In this document: piece after piece, positions 43,201 through 51,753 of the stretch
Position numbering within the stretch: position 1 is the stretch's first letter
Layout: every line of letters starts with the position of its first letter
From: Mycoplana dimorpha
Lineage (GTDB): Bacteria; Pseudomonadota; Alphaproteobacteria; Rhizobiales; Rhizobiaceae
Direction of reading: 5' to 3'
DNA length: 64,000 nucleotides
NCBI RefSeq assembly: GCF_003046475.1
Contig: NZ_PZZZ01000006.1
Location: 163,540 to 227,539, forward strand
Program-made: the position numbers and the translations under genes
The notes under the pieces: model-generated
Told to the model about the DNA's origin: nothing
What the model saw: only the letters and a program-made list of their open reading frames with translations
Databases searched by the model: none

Positions 43201-44238
43201 ATGTCGGGACTGGCACTTCAAAACGTCACCAAGGAATTCGGCAGCTTCACCGCCGTGAAGAATGTCGATCTTGCCGTCCCGCACGGTACCTTCGTCTGCC
43301 TGCTCGGCCCGTCGGGCTGCGGCAAGACCACCCTGATGCGCATGATCGCCGGCCTCGACCTTCCGACCGGCGGGGCGATCCGCCTCGACGGAGCCGACAT
43401 CACCCGCGTACCGACACACAAGCGCGATCTCGGCATGGTGTTCCAGTCGCTGGCGCTGTTCCCGCACCTGACGGTCGGCGAGAACATCGCCTATTCGCTG
43501 CGCATCCGCGGCGTGGCCAAGGAGGACCAGGTCAAGCGCGTCAACGAACTGCTGGCGATGATCCATCTGTCCGGCTACGCCGACCGGCCAGTATCGAAAC
43601 TCTCCGGCGGCCAGCGCCAGCGCGTCGCGATTGCCCGGGCACTCGCCATCTCGCCGAAACTGTTCCTGCTCGACGAGCCGCTGTCGGCCCTCGACGCCAA
43701 GCTGCGCGAAGCGATGCAGGTCGAGCTGCGCCAGCTGCAGCAGCGCCTCGGCATCACCACGATCGTCGTCACCCACGACCAGCGCGAAGCCATGACCATG
43801 GCCGATACGGTCGTGGTGATGAACAGCGGCGAGATCCGCCAGGCGGCGCCGCCGGTCGAGATCTACCGCCGCCCGGCCGACACCTTCGTCGCCGACTTCA
43901 TCGGCATGACCAACCTGATCGACTTCGCCGCCGAGGGCGCGGGCCGCGCCAGCGTGCTCGGCACGAGCGTCGAGGGTCTGGCCATCCCGGAGGGGCTGGG
44001 CCAGGGCGTCCTGTCGGTGCGCCCCGAGGACGTCCACCTGACCGCGCCAGGCCACGGCGCCATCACAGGCAAGGTCACCTTCGTGCGCGATCTCGGCGGC
44101 ACGATCGAAACCTTCCTGGAGGCCGGCGGCAAGCAGGTCGTCGCCGTCTCGATGCCGAACGCCCGCCCCGACGTCTCGGTCGGCCAGGAGGTCGGTATCC
44201 GGCTTTCGCCGGACGCCTGCGTGGTGCTGAAGTCATGA
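43201..44238 (+). CDS. ABC importer ATPase (PotA-like, with TOBE domain)
   Basis: The 345-residue ATPase shows Walker [10 protein letters not shown], the Q-loop in MVFQSLALFPHLT, signature LSGGQRQRVAIARAL, Walker [13 protein letters not shown] and the H-loop in VVTHDQREAM. A C-terminal TOBE-like domain (residues about 270-345) is present. GGAG precedes ATG 43201. The gap before it (42949-43200) has a small hairpin (TCTGCC/GGGCAGA near 43142-43160), but no known riboswitch was recognised. It overlaps the next permease gene by 4 bp. Confidence 0.93.
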   Translation: MSGLALQNVTKEFGSFTAVKNVDLAVPHGTFVCLLGPSGCGKTTLMRMIAGLDLPTGGAIRLDGADITRVPTHKRDLGMVFQSLALFPHLTVGENIAYSLRIRGVAKEDQVKRVNELLAMIHLSGYADRPVSKLSGGQRQRVAIARALAISPKLFLLDEPLSALDAKLREAMQVELRQLQQRLGITTIVVTHDQREAMTMADTVVVMNSGEIRQAAPPVEIYRRPADTFVADFIGMTNLIDFAAEGAGRASVLGTSVEGLAIPEGLGQGVLSVRPEDVHLTAPGHGAITGKVTFVRDLGGTIETFLEAGGKQVVAVSMPNARPDVSVGQEVGIRLSPDACVVLKS

Positions 44239-45089
44239 GACGCGAAGCGCCGCAGAAATTCGCCGACTACGGCCCGCTGTTCTTCCCGGCGGCGATGCTG
44301 ACGGTGTTCTTCGTGATCCCGTTCGCCACGATGATCGCCGTCTCCTTCTTCAAGCGCGATCCGGCCGGCTTCTATTCGACCGCCTTCGTCTTCGACAACT
44401 ACGCCCGCTTCCTCAGCCTGTTCTTCGGCAAGGTGCTCGGCTTCTCGCTGTTCCTTGCAATTGCCGTCGCCATTTGCTGCGTCTTGATCGCCGTGCCGTT
44501 CACCTACCTGCTGTCGCGCGCCCCGCGCCGCACGCAGGTGGTCTGGCTGGTGGCATTGCTGTCGGTGCTGTCGCTGTCGGAGGTCATCATCGGCTTTGCC
44601 TGGTCGACGCTGTTCTCGCGCACCGCCGGCATCACCAACCTCTTCGTCTCGATCGGGCTGATGAGCGAGGCGGTCGCGCTGAACCCAAGCTTCGGCGCGG
44701 TGCTGACGGCAATGGTCTATCAGGCGCTGCCCTACACCGTGCTCGTGCTCTATCCGGCGCTGGTGCGCCTCGATCCGACGCTGACGGAAGCAGCCCGCAC
44801 GCTGGGCGCCTCGCCGCTGAAATCCTTCTTCACCGTGGTGATACCGGCCTTGCGCAACACCATCGTCGCCACGCTGATCATGGTCTTCATCTTCGCTCTC
44901 GGCTCCTACCTGCTGCCGCAGATCCTCGGCCGGCCGCAGCACTGGACACTGTCGGTGCTGATCACCGACCAGGCGATCTACCAGTCGAACATGCCGTTTG
45001 CCGCCGCCATGGCCGTGTTCCTGGTGCTCGTCACGCTCGGCCTCGTCGGCCTCACCGTCTATGCCGGCCGCAAGGGAGAAGCCGCATGA
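44235..45089 (+). CDS. ABC importer permease 1 (PotB-like)
   Basis: The 284-residue inner-membrane protein has six predicted helices and the EAA loop (LTEAARTLGASPLKSFFTVVIPAL). Its N-terminal helix and the GSYLLPQILGRP segment are typical of spermidine/putrescine-type permeases. It overlaps both neighbours by 4 bp, so ATPase, permease 1 and permease 2 are tightly coupled. Confidence 0.92.
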   Translation: MRREAPQKFADYGPLFFPAAMLTVFFVIPFATMIAVSFFKRDPAGFYSTAFVFDNYARFLSLFFGKVLGFSLFLAIAVAICCVLIAVPFTYLLSRAPRRTQVVWLVALLSVLSLSEVIIGFAWSTLFSRTAGITNLFVSIGLMSEAVALNPSFGAVLTAMVYQALPYTVLVLYPALVRLDPTLTEAARTLGASPLKSFFTVVIPALRNTIVATLIMVFIFALGSYLLPQILGRPQHWTLSVLITDQAIYQSNMPFAAAMAVFLVLVTLGLVGLTVYAGRKGEAA

Positions 45090-45886
45090 GTACGTTTCTC
45101 CCCCGCCTCTATCTCGGCCTCGTCGGGCTGTTCCTGTCGCTGCCGCTGATCGTCGTCGCCGGCGTCTCGGTCAACGAGAAGCAGACGCTCGCCTTTCCGC
45201 CGCAGGGTTTTTCGCTCGCCTGGTACGGCCAGATCTTCACCAACAGCGAATGGCGCAACGCGCTTTTGGCCTCGGTGACGCTCGCCACCGTCTCGGCGGC
45301 GCTGGCGCTTCTGATCGCCCTACCGCTCACTTGGTTCCTGTGGCGGCGCCATGCGCCCTGGGCCAACATCTTCCAGTTGCTCGGCATCGCCCCCTTCACG
45401 CTGCCGCCGGTCATCACCGCCCTCGGCATGCTGACCTTCTGGGCAACGACCGGCTTCTACGGTCAGCCGTGGACGGCGGCGATCAGCCACGCGATCTTCT
45501 TCGTCACCCTGCCGCTGGTGACGCTGTCGCTGGGCTTCTCCTCGATCGACCGGTCGCTGGTGGAAGCGGCCGCGACCATGGGCGCCGACGACCGCACGGT
45601 CTTCCGCACCATCGTGCTGCCGCTGATCCTGCCCTATCTCGTCTCCGGCTATGCGTTTGCCTTCGTGCTGTCGCTGAACGAGTACATCGTCGCCTACATG
45701 ACCGTCGGCTTCACCATGGAGACGCTGCCGATCAAGATCTTCAACGCGCTGCGCTACGGCTACACGCCGACCATGGCCTCGGTGACGATCCTGTTCGTGG
45801 CGCTGGCCGCGGTGATCTTCAGCCTCGTCGCCCGCTTCGGCGACCTGCCGAAGCTGCTCGGCGCGATGGCGAACAGCGAGAAGTGA
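45086..45886 (+). CDS. ABC importer permease 2 (PotC-like)
   Basis: The 266-residue membrane protein has six helices, an EAA motif (SLVEAAATMGADDRTVFRTIVLPLI) and the PotC-like segment FAFVLSLNEYIVAYMTVGF. ATG 45086 overlaps the previous stop. It completes an importer with its binding protein, ATPase and permease 1. A nitrilase-family amidase follows after 42 bp. Confidence 0.92.
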   Translation: MSTFLPRLYLGLVGLFLSLPLIVVAGVSVNEKQTLAFPPQGFSLAWYGQIFTNSEWRNALLASVTLATVSAALALLIALPLTWFLWRRHAPWANIFQLLGIAPFTLPPVITALGMLTFWATTGFYGQPWTAAISHAIFFVTLPLVTLSLGFSSIDRSLVEAAATMGADDRTVFRTIVLPLILPYLVSGYAFAFVLSLNEYIVAYMTVGFTMETLPIKIFNALRYGYTPTMASVTILFVALAAVIFSLVARFGDLPKLLGAMANSEK

Positions 45887-45928
45887 TGCGGCCGGTTCGG
45901 CGCCTGATATGATCCCGGAGGAAACAAG

Positions 45929-46708
45929 ATGAAAATCGCAGCCCTGCAGATGCAGGCCGTCAACGGCGACACCGACGCCAACCTCGCCCGCATCGCTACG
46001 GCCGCCAAGCAAGCCGCCGGCGAGGGCGCGAAGCTGCTCATCGCGCCGGAACTCGCCATCACCGGCTATGGGGCAGGGGAGGCGTTTCGGGATCTCGCGG
46101 CGCCGGCGGAAGGCGAACTGGTCGAGCGCCTGGCAACGATCGCCCGCGACAACGGCATCGCCATCGTTGCCGGTTTTGCCGAGGCGAGCGGAGAGGTCAC
46201 CTACAACAGCGCGCTCTTCACCGACGGCATCGGCACCAACGCCGTCTACCGCAAGTCGCACCTCTATGGCGGATACGAGCGGCAGTGGTTCCGGCCGGAG
46301 ACGCCCTCGTCGGTGATCGTCAAGCTCGGCGGGCTGACCCTCGGCATGCTGATCTGCTACGACGTCGAGTTCCCGGAGAACGTGCGGCGGCTGGCGCTGG
46401 CGGGTGCCGATCTCGTCGTCGTGCCGACGGCGCTGCCGCAGGGCGCCTCCGGCGCCTTCATCGCCGACCGGATGATCCAGGTCCGCGCCTTCGAGAACCA
46501 GCTCTTCGTCGCTTATGTCAACCACTGCGGCACGGACGGACGCTTCGCCTATGCCGGCCTGTCCCGCATCGCCGCGCCGGACGGCAGCCTGCTGGCGTCA
46601 GCTCCGGCGGAAGGCGAGGCGCTCGTCTTCGCCGACATCGACCCGGCCGCCTATGCGACCTCGCGGGCCGAGAACACCTATCTCGCCGATCTCGCACCGC
46701 GGACCTGA
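45929..46708 (+). CDS. Nitrilase-superfamily amidohydrolase
   Basis: The 259-residue protein carries the Glu-Lys-Cys triad: Glu in IAPELAITGYG, Lys in VYRKSHLYGGYE and Cys in LICYDVEFPENVRRLA. A strong CCGGAGGAAA precedes ATG 45929. The family hydrolyses C-N bonds of linear amides or N-carbamoyl compounds. In this operon candidates are a 4-guanidinobutyramide-type amide, N-carbamoylputrescine, or an omega-amide produced by the divergent aminotransferase. It is distinct from the AguB-type enzyme at 54221-55093. Confidence 0.88.
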   Translation: MKIAALQMQAVNGDTDANLARIATAAKQAAGEGAKLLIAPELAITGYGAGEAFRDLAAPAEGELVERLATIARDNGIAIVAGFAEASGEVTYNSALFTDGIGTNAVYRKSHLYGGYERQWFRPETPSSVIVKLGGLTLGMLICYDVEFPENVRRLALAGADLVVVPTALPQGASGAFIADRMIQVRAFENQLFVAYVNHCGTDGRFAYAGLSRIAAPDGSLLASAPAEGEALVFADIDPAAYATSRAENTYLADLAPRT

Positions 46709-46875
46709 CGATCCCGCCTCAGCGGTCACAGGACGATGGGGGTCGCGCGTTCTCCCCTGGCAGGAAGCGGCGGCGAGCGCTCTTTCCCGCGCCTCTCAAC
46801 CGTTTGGGGATGGGGATTTTCGGGGAGTGGCAGCTTCTGGCCACATCGAAAGCGAGCACGGCGCCGAAGCTCTTG

Positions 46876-46900
46876 CCCTCTCACACCGACGGCGAGAGGG
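46876..46900. repeat. Intergenic palindrome
   Basis: CCCTCTC and GAGAGGG flank an 11-base loop in the 232-bp gap between convergent amidase and DUF2950 genes. It is similar in style to the REP-like elements elsewhere in the window but with a different core. Confidence 0.45.
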
Positions 46901-46940
46901 GTGCGGCAGCCGGGTCAGGAGCCGAAGCGCTTCCGACCGC

Positions 46941-47903
46941 TCAGTCCTGCACGATCTCCCACTCGTCGCTTGGGTTGAACACGCGCATCTTCGCTGCGAT
47001 CTCCGCCGTGTTCTCGCCGAGATCGGCCTGGTAGATGATGCCGTTCTTGCTGACGAGAAACGTCTTGACGCCGGTAAGACCGTAAGTGACCGGCCAGGCG
47101 ATCGCGGCATGGCCGGCGATCATGTTGCCGTTGATGATGTAGCTGTATTTGCCACCGGCGATGTTGTCGCCCTGGCCGGTGAGAATGCGGTAGCGATAGC
47201 CGTTGTAGCCTTGACCCGCCTTGGCTTTTTCCATGGCGTCGCCGTCGGCGAGCGCGGCCCCGGCCGGGCTCTCCTCGCCGCCGAACTCCTCGGCCGGCCA
47301 GTAGAGGCCGTCCTGCTTGCCGGGGCTGCTGACAATCTTCTGCGCATATTCGAGCACACCATCGCCGTCCCGGTCCTTCGAGGCGTACTCCTCCTGCGCG
47401 TCGACATAAGCTTTCAGCGTATCGATCGTTGAAAGTTCGTTCTGCCCGACATTGCGGTCGGCGATCTCCGCGAGCCCGGCATGGGTGTCGAAGGCCCATT
47501 TGTTGTTGTCGTCCTTCACCAGGGGAAAGGGCAGCGGCCACTGGATCTTGCCGATCTCCAGCACCTTGTGGCCGTCCTGGTCCACGACGTCCACCTTCTC
47601 CTTCACGCCGGCCTGGATGTCGGCGAAGGTGTCCATCGTCCCGGGACTGGCCCTGGCCTTCTCAACGTCGAGCCCGAGAAGTTCCGCCGTCTTGTCGAAG
47701 TCGCTGTTGTTCACCGCCGCCTTGAAGGCATCCACCGCCTGTTCGGGCGTATCGAACTCCGGCGGCGCTTTCCCTGCGACGTAGTCCTCCAAAGGGCTGG
47801 CCGCCTGCGCCGCGGCTGGGGCCGGTGCAAACTGGATGACACCCAGAGCGATCGCGCCTGCAAGCAAAACGGCGATCCTGTCACGAGCAATTCCCAACAT
47901 CAC
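46941..47903 (-). CDS. Secreted DUF2950 protein
   Basis: The 320-residue protein has an N-terminal signal peptide (RIAVLLAGAIALGVIQFAPAPAAAQA) and matches DUF2950: FDTPEQAVDAFKAAVNNSD, YASKDRDGDGVLEYAQKIVS, GQGYNGYRYRILTGQGDNI, YGLTGVKTFLVSKNGIIYQADLG. A Ca-binding-like DRDGDGVLE loop is visible. Function is unknown. It lies 21 bp downstream of a DUF3300 gene, a pairing that recurs in many proteobacteria and suggests one envelope process. Confidence 0.9.
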   Translation of the reverse strand: MMLGIARDRIAVLLAGAIALGVIQFAPAPAAAQAASPLEDYVAGKAPPEFDTPEQAVDAFKAAVNNSDFDKTAELLGLDVEKARASPGTMDTFADIQAGVKEKVDVVDQDGHKVLEIGKIQWPLPFPLVKDDNNKWAFDTHAGLAEIADRNVGQNELSTIDTLKAYVDAQEEYASKDRDGDGVLEYAQKIVSSPGKQDGLYWPAEEFGGEESPAGAALADGDAMEKAKAGQGYNGYRYRILTGQGDNIAGGKYSYIINGNMIAGHAAIAWPVTYGLTGVKTFLVSKNGIIYQADLGENTAEIAAKMRVFNPSDEWEIVQD

Positions 47904-47924
47904 TGCCTCCTGATCGCCTGCTGC

Positions 47925-49421
47925 TCAACGACGGCCGCCACCACCGCGCCCACCGCCGCCGCCGCGCGGCCGAGCGCCGCCACCGCCACCGCGGCGGCCG
48001 CCGCTGCTGACGCTCGGCCGGCTACGAGAGGCGCCGCTCATCGACTGGCGCCCGCGGTTGGAGGCAACCTGCGTTTGGCGCTTGCTGCTGACATTGCCTA
48101 TCGCCGAGGGGCGATTGCCGGAGCGCTGCACCTGGCTGCCGGGCTTCGGCTTGCTGACCTTGCGATCGACATTCGCCGGCCGATTGTTTGCGACCTTGCC
48201 GGCGCCGCTGGCACCCCCCGGACGATTGACGGCCGCGCCGCCCTCCCTGCGCGCCGCCGCCCCCTGGCCGGCGCGGGCAGCGGAATTCCCGGCCTGCTGC
48301 CGTACCCGGTCGGCCTCGACCTTGCTCTTGCGGACATCTTCAACCGACACCTTCCCCGCCCGGTTTGCGACCGTGTCGCCGCCGTTGCGGCGCACCTCCT
48401 TGGCGCGGTTGGCAAGGTTGTTGTCACGGCTGCCGGTGAAGTCTCGCTTGAACTCGGTCCGGTCGAGATTGGCGAACTGGTTGCGGTCGAAATTGATCTT
48501 CGACCGGTCGACGTTCCTCCAGTCGACCTCGTTCATCTTGAACTTGCCGCGATCGATGTTGACGTTGTTGAAGCACTTGTCGCAATCGATGTCGACGTCG
48601 CCGCCCCAATTGCCTCCCCAGACGCCCCAGTCGTCCCAATCGACCGTGGCCGCCCAGATGGCGGCACCGGTTATCGCGGCCGCGAAATAGGGCGCCGTGG
48701 GATAGTAGTAATTCGGGTAGCCCTGGTCGTAATAGCTTATGGGCGCCGGTGCGTAGCCGGGCTCGTAGAGCATTTGCGGCTCGTATTGCGGAACGTAGAT
48801 CACCTCCGGATTGGCGGACTGGATGATGACGTTGTCTCCCTCGGCCTCCACCTTGATCTTGTCATCCGACTTGATCATGCCCTCGGCCACCGCCTTGTCG
48901 CGCAGGGTCTGGATCGCCATCAGCACGTCCTTTTGCTGATAGGCCAGCGCGCTGCCGAGCGCCTCGGTCCAGTCGAGGTCATCGCTCATCATCTTGACGA
49001 TCTCCGGATAGTTGAGCAGCGAGATAACGCTGTCGTCCCAGTCCTTGTCCGGCGTCAGATCCTTGTTGGTCTTCTTCTTTTCCAGGAAGCGCTCGGCCTG
49101 CACGATCTGCAGCGGAAACAGCGAGGCTGACGAGACCAGCGCAACGAGTTCGTCGGGATAAAGCGCGATCCGCGCGACGAGCACCTCGAGTTCGTCCTCG
49201 CTCAGTCGGTCGGGCTGTTCGGCCGTGGCCGTTCCTGAACTGGGGGCCGCAGCCTCCTGCTGTTGGTTTTGCTGCTGTTGTTGCTGTTGCTGCGGTTGCT
49301 GCTTCTGTTGCTGCTGCTGCTGTGCCGAAGCTGATCCGGACCAGGGAATGCTCGCGGTCGCCAGCAGGAACCCAATGGCTACGCCCGAGTGCAGCCAGCT
49401 TGAAAACCTCGCAAGATCCAT
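47925..49421 (-). CDS. Exported DUF3300 protein with poly-Gln N-terminus and Gly/Arg-rich tail
   Basis: The 498-residue protein has a signal peptide, then a Gln-rich tract (residues about 34-55, interrupted by K, P and N), the DUF3300 domain (about 70-265: ALYPDELVALVSSASLFPLQIVQAERFL, WDDSVISLLNYPEIVKMMSDDLDW, PEVIYVPQYEPQMLY), a Trp/Asp/Gly segment and a disordered basic C-terminus ending in GGGGRGGGGRR. The tail could bind nucleic acid or anionic polymers. The CAG/CAA run at 49250-49320 is prone to slippage. It is followed by the DUF2950 gene. Confidence 0.9.
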   Translation of the reverse strand: MDLARFSSWLHSGVAIGFLLATASIPWSGSASAQQQQQQKQQPQQQQQQQQNQQQEAAAPSSGTATAEQPDRLSEDELEVLVARIALYPDELVALVSSASLFPLQIVQAERFLEKKKTNKDLTPDKDWDDSVISLLNYPEIVKMMSDDLDWTEALGSALAYQQKDVLMAIQTLRDKAVAEGMIKSDDKIKVEAEGDNVIIQSANPEVIYVPQYEPQMLYEPGYAPAPISYYDQGYPNYYYPTAPYFAAAITGAAIWAATVDWDDWGVWGGNWGGDVDIDCDKCFNNVNIDRGKFKMNEVDWRNVDRSKINFDRNQFANLDRTEFKRDFTGSRDNNLANRAKEVRRNGGDTVANRAGKVSVEDVRKSKVEADRVRQQAGNSAARAGQGAAARREGGAAVNRPGGASGAGKVANNRPANVDRKVSKPKPGSQVQRSGNRPSAIGNVSSKRQTQVASNRGRQSMSGASRSRPSVSSGGRRGGGGGARPRGGGGGRGGGGRR

Positions 49422-49825
49422 GACCTCGAAACCTCCATCCGGCGCATACCGGTCAATCAGCTTCCGTCCGGAGAATGCTCAACGTTTCAACGCGCGTTGA
49501 TTTGCCGGCTAGCCGTCAAGGCATGCGCAAGCCGCGTGGAACGAAAAAACGCCCCGGCATCACGGCATGGTTGAACCTGCCACCAGTATCCTCCAATGCG
49601 GCCGGGAAGGATAGCGGTGTTGCCGTAGATACATGTAGCTACACCCGTATGCACGGGTGGCGGGAGGAAGAGCCCTCTGCATTTGATCGTCGTTCGTCGA
49701 CACCGGCCACAGCGTCAGGCGAAAGGCTCAGGCTCTGAGGTGCAACGGCCCGGTCGACGATGCCGACGTCGACCCGGCGCCAGTAACCATGCTGGGGCAA
49801 CGGACGCGGCGCACAGGCTTGGCCG
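49422..49825. other. Intergenic region between the DUF3300 gene and pit
   Basis: No gene is supported in these 404 bp. The only structure seen is CACCCGT-ATGC-ACGGGTG (49642-49659), next to an 8-bp TACATGTA palindrome (49631-49638). Both may be regulatory or part of a pit-distal terminator, but there is no T-tract. Confidence 0.4.
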
Positions 49826-50836
49826 TCAATGACCGCCGATCACTCCGACCACCCAGAAGGTCAAGGCCGAGACCAGTGCTGCGGCCGGCAGCGTCACGAA
49901 CCAGGCGACGACGATGTTGCTGGCGATCCCCCAACGGACCGCCGAGACGCGGCGAGCCGCCCCGACGCCGATGATGGCGCCGGTGATCGTGTGGGTGGTG
50001 GAGACCGGAATGCCGAGCCAGGTGGCGCCGAACAGCGTGATCGCTCCGCCTGTCTCTGCGCAGAAGCCCTGCATGGGATTGAGCCGGGTGATCTTCGAGC
50101 CCATCGTGTGCACGATGCGCCAGCCGCCGAACAGCGTGCCGAGCGCGATCGCCGCCTGGCAGGTGATGACCACCCAGAACGGCACATGGAACTCGGAGCC
50201 GAGATACCCCTGCGAGAACAGCAGCACGGCGATGATGCCCATGGTCTTCTGGGCGTCGTTGCCGCCGTGGCCGAGCGAGTAGAGCGAGGCGGAGATGAAC
50301 TGCAGGCCGCGGAAGGACTTGTCGACCGCGAACGGCGTCCGCCTGACGCAGAGCCAGGCGACGATCAGCACCAGCATGAGCGCGAGGAAGAAGCCGATCG
50401 CCGGCGACAGGAAGATGGCGCCGACCGTCTTCGCCACGCCCCAGAGCACGATCGCATCGCCACCGCTGCGGGCGAGACCCGCGCCCACCAGCCCGCCGAT
50501 CAGCGCATGCGACGAGCTGGAGGGGATGCCGAACAGCCAGGTGACAACGTTCCAGACGATCGCACCGACCAGGGCGGAGAAGATCACCGCCGGCGTGACG
50601 ATCGCCGGATCGATGATGCCCCGTCCGATCGTCTCGGCCACGTGCAGGCCGAAGAAGAGGAAGGCGATGAAGTTGAAGAAGGCCGCCCACATCACCGCGT
50701 ATTGCGGCCGCAGCACCCGCGTCGAGACGATGGTCGCGATCGAGTTGGCCGCGTCGTGGAGGCCGTTCAGGAAATCGAACAGCAGAGCGATGCCGATGAG
50801 CGCCACCAGCAACGGAAAGGCGAGGGTGGCCTCCAT
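49826..50836 (-). CDS. pit: Low-affinity inorganic phosphate transporter Pit
   Basis: The 336-residue PiT-family permease has about ten helices and both inverted family motifs: DFLNGLHDAANSIATIVSTR and GGNDAQKTMGIIAVLL, plus GIPSSSSHALIGGLVGAG and GIPVSTTHTITGAIIG. It takes up metal-phosphate by proton symport. Its ATG overlaps the stop of the DUF47 gene (TGATG), so the two are translationally coupled, as in the orfA-pit operon of Sinorhizobium. Confidence 0.95.
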   Translation of the reverse strand: MEATLAFPLLVALIGIALLFDFLNGLHDAANSIATIVSTRVLRPQYAVMWAAFFNFIAFLFFGLHVAETIGRGIIDPAIVTPAVIFSALVGAIVWNVVTWLFGIPSSSSHALIGGLVGAGLARSGGDAIVLWGVAKTVGAIFLSPAIGFFLALMLVLIVAWLCVRRTPFAVDKSFRGLQFISASLYSLGHGGNDAQKTMGIIAVLLFSQGYLGSEFHVPFWVVITCQAAIALGTLFGGWRIVHTMGSKITRLNPMQGFCAETGGAITLFGATWLGIPVSTTHTITGAIIGVGAARRVSAVRWGIASNIVVAWFVTLPAAALVSALTFWVVGVIGGH

Positions 50837-51480
50837 CAGACGTTCTCGATCACGATGCCGCTGATCTCGTTCGCCACGTCCTCGAAGCGGTCGACGACCT
50901 TCTCGAGCTGGCCGTAGAGTTCGCTGCCGATCATGTAGGCCATCGGATTGGAGGCGCCGTGACGGCGGAACAGGTCCTTCAGCCCCGCCTCATGCAGTTC
51001 GTCCGCCCGGCCCTCGATGCGCATCACCTCCTCGGCGATCGCGTTGAGGCGGGTGATGTTGGCGCCGATCTTGCGCAGCAGCGGAACGGCTTCGGCGACG
51101 AGGTGGGCGGCCTTGACGATGATCGTCCCCATCTCCTGCATGCCCGGGTCGAAGCTCGTCTGCTCGAACAGCCGGATCGTCTTGACGGTCTTGTGCATCA
51201 TGTCGATGGCGTCGTCGAGCGACTGGATCAGGTCCTTGATGTCGCCACGGTCGAACGGCGTGATGAAGCTCTTGCGGACCGCATGAAGCACCTCGGCGGT
51301 GATGTGGTCGGCCTTGTCCTCGAGTTGGACGATCCGGTCGCAGTACCGCTCGATGTCCGGCCCACCGGCCAGAACCTTCTCCAGCGCGTCCGCCGCTTCA
51401 ACCACGGTGAGCGCATGCGCGTCGAACAGGTCGAAGAACCGGTCTTCCCGGGGCATCAGTGCACGAAACCAACTCAGCAC
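50836..51480 (-). CDS. DUF47/PhoU-like protein, partner of Pit (GTG start)
   Basis: The 214-residue helical PhoU-like protein matches family members that begin M-LSWFRALMPREDRFF. This makes GTG 51480 the likely start, although the preceding GGGAA is a weak Shine-Dalgarno. Conserved metal-cluster segments are LEDKADHITAEVLHAVRKSFITPFDRGDI and DDAIDMMHKT. A Pho box lies only 19 bp upstream, consistent with PhoB repression of this operon under phosphate starvation, as known for Sinorhizobium orfA-pit. Confidence 0.92.
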   Translation of the reverse strand: MLSWFRALMPREDRFFDLFDAHALTVVEAADALEKVLAGGPDIERYCDRIVQLEDKADHITAEVLHAVRKSFITPFDRGDIKDLIQSLDDAIDMMHKTVKTIRLFEQTSFDPGMQEMGTIIVKAAHLVAEAVPLLRKIGANITRLNAIAEEVMRIEGRADELHEAGLKDLFRRHGASNPMAYMIGSELYGQLEKVVDRFEDVANEISGIVIENV

Positions 51481-51498
51481 GATCGTTTTTTCCCATTC

Positions 51499-51516
51499 AT
51501 GACAGAATTGCGACAG
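51499..51516 (-). promoter_or_regulatory. Pho box upstream of DUF47-pit
   Basis: On the minus strand CTGTCGC (51516-51510), AATT, CTGTCAT (51505-51499) match two 7-bp PhoB repeats with the required 4-bp spacer, 13 of 14 consensus positions in the repeats being CTGTCAT-like. The box ends 19 bp before the start codon, too close for classical activation, which favours repression. The rest of 51517-51753 shows nothing. Confidence 0.8.
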
Positions 51517-51753
51517 CCCATAGAGCAGAGAGGCCGGCGTGGAAAGACGCGAAAGGCAGGAAAGCCGCGCCCTACTGCGACCGAAATGCAGTCCTTCCCC
51601 AGATTTCTGTCGGGCCCGGCCCGATCTTGGTTCAGAACCCAACCGCTGTGCCGTCATGCCGAAGCGGTTGTGATCAATGGCCCGGCAGGCACTGTTTGCG
51701 GGCGGGCGCCGCTTCAATCCCTTCCTGTGCCGTAAGGTGCAGCCTCGAGGATG

